This document shows, piece by piece, positions 35,151-39,497 of a DNA stretch of 39,497 nucleotides; the first letter of the stretch is position 1, and each line of letters starts with the position of its first letter. The DNA lies in the IMG/VR virus record IMGVR_UViG_3300010885_027226, positions 1 to 39,497 of that record, one strand, 5' to 3'. The position numbers and the translations under genes are program-made. Source of the DNA: a virus. The notes below the pieces were generated by a model. The model was not told the origin of the DNA and made no database searches. It saw only the letters and a list, made by a program, of their open reading frames with translations.

Positions 35151-37725
35151 GTAGGTACCAACCAGCAGCTCCAGTTATGACTGAGTAATATGAGCTAACA
35201 CCAGAAGCACCAGTATCACCTTTACTACCTACAAAACCATTATTGCCTGATGGACCCGCAGCACCTATCGATCCTGTATAACCTACAGCACTAGTAGCAG
35301 GACCAACCCATGTCCATTCGTTAGCAGCTATTTTTATCAATGTACCAACGCTATATTGAAAATTTAATATAGGATAATCTGTATAATGAAGTGTAACTGC
35401 TGCGGAATATGGTGCAATTGTTACAGCACCTGCACCAATTTGTTGAATATCTACACGTTGTCCAACAGCAAATGCAACATCAACATCACGTGGAATTATA
35501 ATAGTACCACCTGTTGCATTGTTTATTTCTACCAAATAACCAGCATCACCTGCTGTTAATGTGTAAGTAGCACCTGTTTGTACATTTAATGATTGTACAG
35601 AATTAAATGCTCCGATACTACCAGTATATCCAAAACTACCAGTATATCCAAAACTACCAGTATAACCAATGCTACCTGTATATCCTTGACCACCTGTTGG
35701 TACAACAAATAACCATTCATTAGATGCAGTTTTAACCAACGAACCTAAACTATATTGAGCAGCTAATATAGGATAATCTGTAGATACTACAGTAACACCT
35801 ATATCTCCGACTACAGTAACACCACCTGTACCTAGTTGTTCTAAATCTAATCTACTTCCTATTGGAAAATTAACTGAACTTTCTGCTGGTACTGTTAATG
35901 TAATAGGACTACCACTGTTTAATTTTAAGAATACTCCAGCATCGCTTAATGCTAGTGTATAGTTACCTGTTTGTGTATTGAATGCTTGTATTGCACTACT
36001 GAAATTACCTATACTACCGGTGTAACCTGTTGTACCCGCGCCTGCACTACCAGTATAACCATTTTGCAATACAAAATTAAATAATGCATTTCCAGGTGTG
36101 CCTGAACTAGTAACAGTTGAAGTTGTTGGGCTAAATGTAACAGTTCCAATTGCTACAGTAGCAGCAGTACCTGTACTACCTGTATATCCTAGATCACCTG
36201 TTCTTATATAATTTACACTTAGCGGATCTAAGTTATTAATTAACCCACTAGTATTAATATTACCAGATACATATGAAACACTAACAGTATAGTATGTAGT
36301 ATTATTTGTTGCAGTAAGTACGTTGAATACATTAGTAAATGTATTAAGATTAGAACCGTGATTGATTACCAATTGTCCTTTTGGAGAACCAAAATTACTA
36401 GATGGTGTAAATTGTGATAGCCAACTTGATAAGTTCAATCCATTTACATCAAATGTGTTTATGTATAGAGCAGTTGTTGCTGTGGTAAGTGTGCTATTAT
36501 ATCTAATACTACCATTTGCTGATACACCGGTACTTGTTGATGTAGCATCAAAATAGTATTGTAATCCACCTTTAGTACCTTGGCTACCTGTATAACCTCT
36601 ACTACCCCAATAACCTTGATTACCTTGGTCGCCTTTGATACCCTGACTACCAACATAACCAATAGATCCCATGGGACCCGGATCACCGTAATCTCCTTGA
36701 CTACCGGTATAACCTCTACTTCCTGACCAACCTACAATGTTTCCAACATCTAACCACGAAGAGCCATTCCATACCCACATATGTCCAGTATCAGTAGCAA
36801 CGTAGGTATCATTAAATGTACCTATATAGCTGCTCGGATAACCTGGTAATAATGTATAAGTTGAAGTAGTACCTTTAATGATAACGCTGGTACCAGTATT
36901 ACCTGCACTACCAGTATAACCTAATTGTCCTACAAATCCACTAGCAGATATTTCCACCCATTGATAACTGTCTCCATCTTGTGTATATACAAGTTCAATA
37001 CCATAATTAGTATTAAACCAACGATCACCAACAGCTGGAAAATCTGGAGGATCGATAGAAGTTATATAAGAGCTTTCACCTTTAATACCTATGCTACCAG
37101 TATAACCTATGCTACCAGTATAGCCAGTAGCAGTACTAGCACTGCCCGTATAACCTTGACTACCGGCATAACCATTAGATCCATTGTATCCTGCACTACC
37201 AGTATAACCTTGACTACCTGTATATCCAGCACTGCCTGTATAACCTTGACTACCAGCGTATCCAACAAACTGTCCCACAGCAAGCCATTGTGTTCCATCC
37301 CATACATTTAGGAAACCGTTATTTGTGGTTATATATCCATCACCTACCGATCCCGAGTAGCTACTTGGATAACCCGGTAACAATGTAAATGTCGAGGTAC
37401 TACCTTTAATTACAACACTAGTACCCGCAGGACCCTGACTACCTGTATAACCTAAACTACCTGCATATCCACTTGCTGTACTAGCACTACCAACATAGCC
37501 TATATCGCCCTGTGGTCCTTGATTACCCGGACTTCCTTGAATACCCTGGCTACCAGTATAACCAGCACTTCCATCCCAACCGCGCTCGCCTTGACTACCG
37601 GTCCAGCCACGCGGTCCTTGATTACCTTGATCACCTTGGCTACCAGTAACCCTGACTACCTGTATATGCTCTACTACCAGTGTATCCAACACTACCTGCA
37701 AATCCAATTCCGTTTTCTTGACCAT
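35146..37725 (-). CDS. Collagen-like tail fibre, distal part (3' portion of a frameshifted gene)
   Basis: The frame is 859 codons, but its first 25 residues (MVKKTELDLQVV and on) are out-of-frame readthrough of the upstream fibre frame; true coding in this frame starts near 37650 at VTGSQGDQGNQG. The protein alternates Gly-X-Y stalks, mostly GYTGSQ-type and poor in Pro, with beta modules: two VVIKGSTST...YVWDG/NVWDG modules, a GESSYITSIDPPDFP...WVEIS module, an IRYNSTLTTATTALYINTFD module, and two related QTGxYTLxxxDAG modules near the C-terminus that contain TVPAES and IIPRDV strands. It ends SSYYSVITGAAGWYLP. This is the shaft and head of a long trimeric fibre. Neighbouring promoters serve the genes downstream; no ribosome binding site fits the ATG at 37725. 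Confidence 0.75.
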   Translation of the reverse strand: MVKKTELDLQVVLDTLVVEHIQVVRVTGSQGDQGNQGPRGWTGSQGERGWDGSAGYTGSQGIQGSPGNQGPQGDIGYVGSASTASGYAGSLGYTGSQGPAGTSVVIKGSTSTFTLLPGYPSSYSGSVGDGYITTNNGFLNVWDGTQWLAVGQFVGYAGSQGYTGSAGYTGSQGYTGSAGYNGSNGYAGSQGYTGSASTATGYTGSIGYTGSIGIKGESSYITSIDPPDFPAVGDRWFNTNYGIELVYTQDGDSYQWVEISASGFVGQLGYTGSAGNTGTSVIIKGTTSTYTLLPGYPSSYIGTFNDTYVATDTGHMWVWNGSSWLDVGNIVGWSGSRGYTGSQGDYGDPGPMGSIGYVGSQGIKGDQGNQGYWGSRGYTGSQGTKGGLQYYFDATSTSTGVSANGSIRYNSTLTTATTALYINTFDVNGLNLSSWLSQFTPSSNFGSPKGQLVINHGSNLNTFTNVFNVLTATNNTTYYTVSVSYVSGNINTSGLINNLDPLSVNYIRTGDLGYTGSTGTAATVAIGTVTFSPTTSTVTSSGTPGNALFNFVLQNGYTGSAGAGTTGYTGSIGNFSSAIQAFNTQTGNYTLALSDAGVFLKLNSGSPITLTVPAESSVNFPIGSRLDLEQLGTGGVTVVGDIGVTVVSTDYPILAAQYSLGSLVKTASNEWLFVVPTGGQGYTGSIGYTGSFGYTGSFGYTGSIGAFNSVQSLNVQTGATYTLTAGDAGYLVEINNATGGTIIIPRDVDVAFAVGQRVDIQQIGAGAVTIAPYSAAVTLHYTDYPILNFQYSVGTLIKIAANEWTWVGPATSAVGYTGSIGAAGPSGNNGFVGSKGDTGASGVSSYYSVITGAAGWYLP

Positions 37726-39497
37726 TTACAATTATTGTTCCATAAATGTTGATTTTTCCACCAACATTCAAATCACCTTGAATACCAACACCTCCAGCAA
37801 CGGTCAATGCACCAGTTGTACTTGATATTGAACTAACTGTACTTGCTATTGTTAATGTGTTTTGGAATCTCGGAACGCCCGTTCCGTAACTAACTAATAC
37901 ACTACCAGCAGTACCTGTATTAATAAACGATGTAACATCGGTAGCACTTTGATACAGTAATTGTCCTGGTCCACCATTTCTTATATTAATTGCAGAATCA
38001 GATGTGCCACTAACGGAACCAGTGAATGTACCTACAAAGTTACTTGCTGTAAGGATACCTACTACAAACAAATTACCACCAACAGTTAAATTATTACCAA
38101 TACCGACACCACCGGTTACTACCAATGCACCGGTTGTAGTTGGAGTAGATTGTGTAGTATTAATTACTGTAAATGTACCTGTACCTAATGTTAATGCTAC
38201 TTCGGCAAATGAACTTGTCGTAGCAACTATGGCATTCAGTGCATTGGCAACTAATGTACTAGTATCAAAACTTAATGCAAATCCACTGGTAGTAGCAAAT
38301 GAACTTGTCGTAGCAACTATGGCATTCAGTGCATTGGCTACTAAAGTGGCTGTATTGAAACTTAATGCAAATCCACTTGTGGTAGCAAATGAACTTGTTG
38401 TGGCTACAATTGCATTCAATGCATTGGCTACTAACGTAGCAGTGTTGAAATTTAGTGCAAATCCACTTGTGGTAGCAAATGAACTTGTAGTAGCAACTAT
38501 TGCATTCAGTGCATTGGCAACTAATGTACTAGTATCAAAACTTAATGCATAACCACTTGTAGTAGCAAATGAACTTGTCGTAGCAACTATGGCATTCAGT
38601 GCATTGGCTACTAAAGTGGCTGTGTTGAAATTTAGTGCAAATCCACTTGTGGTGGCAAATGAACTTGTCGTAGCAACTATGGCATTCAGTGCATTGGCTA
38701 CTAAAGTGGCTGTGTTAAAACTCAATGCAAATCCACTGGTAGTGGCAAATGAACTTGTCGTAGCAACTATGGCATTCAGTGCATTGGCTACTAAAGTGGC
38801 TGTGTTAAAACTCAATGCAAATCCACTTGTTGTAGCAAATGAACTTGTCGTAGCAACTATGGCATTCAGTGCATTGGCTACTAACGTAGCAGTGTTGAAA
38901 TTTAGTGCAAATCCACTTGTGGTAGCAAATGAACTTGTAGTAGCAACTATGGCATTCAGTGCATTGGCTACTAAAGTACTAGTATCAAAACTCAATGCAA
39001 ATCCACTAGTAGTGGCAAATGAACTTGTAGTGGCAACAATTGCATTTAATGCATTGGCTACTAAAGTACTAGTATCAAAACTCAATGCAAATCCACTTGT
39101 AGTGGCATATAATGCATTCCCAATTATTAATGTGCTGGTGTTAGCAGAAGTTAGTACTTGACTATTAGTACTATATATATTCCCACCAACATATAGATCT
39201 AGGCCAATTCCAACTCCACCATTAACAGTTACAGCACCTGTAATTGTTGATGTGCTATTTGTAACATTAGAAAATATAAATGAACTAGTTGTTGAAGTAG
39301 TTAAACCCTGAGCGCCAGAAACACCTGCAGCACCTGTAGCACCTGTTGCACCCCTAGGGCCTTGACCACCTTGAATACTCTTTTCAAGGGCAACATAGTC
39401 AATCCATGTTCTATGTGCAGTATTACCAAAATTAACATGATAAATTCTAGCAGTAACTTTACCACTAGATATATAAGGCGCTGAGTCAATTGTACCT
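37640..39497 (-). CDS. Tail fibre, proximal part, 5' end beyond the window, ended by a probable frameshift
   Basis: The frame is open to the right edge: 618 codons are visible, and a TTG at 39085 is only an internal Leu. In order: a beta segment (YISSGKVTARIYHVNFGN, then RTWIDYVALEKS), a short collagen stretch (GPRGATGATGAAG), an ITGAVTVNGGVGIGLDLYVGG module, ten 30-residue repeats, two more TGALxVxGGVGI modules around a GQLLYQSATDVTSFINTG segment, then GFAGSVGYTGSRAYTGSQGYW and a TAG. The stop falls inside a collagen block whose sequence continues in the next frame. Compared with neighbouring GYTGS codings, two bases (one TA on the plus strand) are missing near 37645. Intact, this and the downstream frame would make one fibre of over 1400 residues. 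Confidence 0.8.
   Translation of the reverse strand, partial: GTIDSAPYISSGKVTARIYHVNFGNTAHRTWIDYVALEKSIQGGQGPRGATGATGAAGVSGAQGLTTSTTSSFIFSNVTNSTSTITGAVTVNGGVGIGLDLYVGGNIYSTNSQVLTSANTSTLIIGNALYATTSGFALSFDTSTLVANALNAIVATTSSFATTSGFALSFDTSTLVANALNAIVATTSSFATTSGFALNFNTATLVANALNAIVATTSSFATTSGFALSFNTATLVANALNAIVATTSSFATTSGFALSFNTATLVANALNAIVATTSSFATTSGFALNFNTATLVANALNAIVATTSSFATTSGYALSFDTSTLVANALNAIVATTSSFATTSGFALNFNTATLVANALNAIVATTSSFATTSGFALSFNTATLVANALNAIVATTSSFATTSGFALSFDTSTLVANALNAIVATTSSFAEVALTLGTGTFTVINTTQSTPTTTGALVVTGGVGIGNNLTVGGNLFVVGILTASNFVGTFTGSVSGTSDSAINIRNGGPGQLLYQSATDVTSFINTGTAGSVLVSYGTGVPRFQNTLTIASTVSSISSTTGALTVAGGVGIQGDLNVGGKINIYGTIIVNGQENGIGFAGSVGYTGSRAYTGSQGYW
38205..39104 (-). 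repeat. Ten 90-bp tandem repeats (30-residue fibre repeat)
   Basis: Ten in-register copies with a period of exactly 90 bp, each encoding TLVANALNAIVATTSSFA plus TTSGFAL and a variable SFDTS/SFNTA/NFNTA segment; a degenerate eleventh lies just upstream in the reading direction. The copies differ at few positions, in a mosaic of two variants (DTS versus NTA), indicating recent amplification or gene conversion. Probably a rod or coiled section of the fibre shaft. Confidence 0.9.

Noticed and set aside
37651-37725. N-terminus MVKKTELDLQVV of the 859-residue frame
   Set aside because: In the neighbouring frame the same bases encode NGQENGIGFAGSVGYTGS, clearly fibre sequence; the 859 frame is out of register before about 37650.
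39083-39085. TTG start for a 481-residue fibre protein
   Set aside because: The frame remains open to the window edge and encodes further fibre modules upstream; the TTG is an internal Leu codon in the repeat.
38205-39104. CRISPR array
   Set aside because: The repeats are head-to-tail 90-bp coding units without unique spacers.
38004-39161. Two long plus-strand frames opposite the fibre repeats
   Set aside because: They are antisense readings of the 90-bp repeats and the adjoining fibre modules; the minus frame carries recognisable fibre modules and continues past the edge.

Overview
This window looks like part of the late, host-recognition region of an AT-rich tailed phage, most likely a T4-like myovirus of marine or freshwater bacteria. 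That call rests on four things: long collagen-like GYTGS-type fibre proteins, glycine-rich adhesin-like fibres, a 130-residue protein of a type common in aquatic T4-like phages, and promoter-like octamers of the T4 late type (NATAAATA). No terminase, capsid, polymerase or integrase gene is present, so host and lineage remain inference.

All genes but one read on the minus strand, so transcription runs from the right edge to the left. The exception is a small plus-strand ORF at the left edge, closed by a rho-independent terminator and facing the minus-strand block. In transcription order the block holds: (1) a fibre gene entering from beyond the right edge (37640-39497), with ten exact-period 90-bp repeats and collagen-like blocks, apparently broken by a 2-bp loss near 37645 from its continuation at 35146-37725; (2) a jelly-roll-like virion protein with an inserted FN3-like segment; (3) a glycine-rich fibre; (4) the 130-residue protein; (5) two giant fibre/adhesin proteins of 1929 and 4965 residues; (6) smaller virion proteins: a fibre with collagen segment, a 738-residue protein with a propeller-like half, a 228-residue RYWVG protein, a 93-residue collagen-like protein, a 124-residue protein and two paralogous glycine-rich fibres; (7) an enzyme tail: a four-part glycosyltransferase/FkbM methyltransferase fusion, a secreted NucA-type nuclease, a methyltransferase-like protein and a small HExxH metallopeptidase-like protein.

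The most striking finding is the architecture of the two giant proteins. The 4965-residue protein carries 20 LamG/concanavalin-A-like units. Five of them are not contiguous: the front part of a unit is interrupted by one or more complete LamG units, and its matching back part resumes later, in balanced-parenthesis order: 1, 2[3], 4[5,6,7,8[9]], 10, 11[12,13], 14[15-18], 19, 20. The 1929-residue protein does the same with its glycine-rich domain, split by a SPRY-like domain and by two LamG units, and one LamG unit sits in the tail of another. The 257-residue protein carries an FN3-like insert in the middle of a shorter family. Insertion of domains inside domains therefore appears to be how this locus builds receptor-binding diversity.

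The likely joint role is adsorption: fibres and lectin-like modules bind host glycans, while the glycosyltransferase/methyltransferase fusion could decorate Ser/Thr/Asn-rich fibres or alter host surface sugars. The secreted nuclease, with its own late-type promoter, would act in the periplasm or outside the cell.
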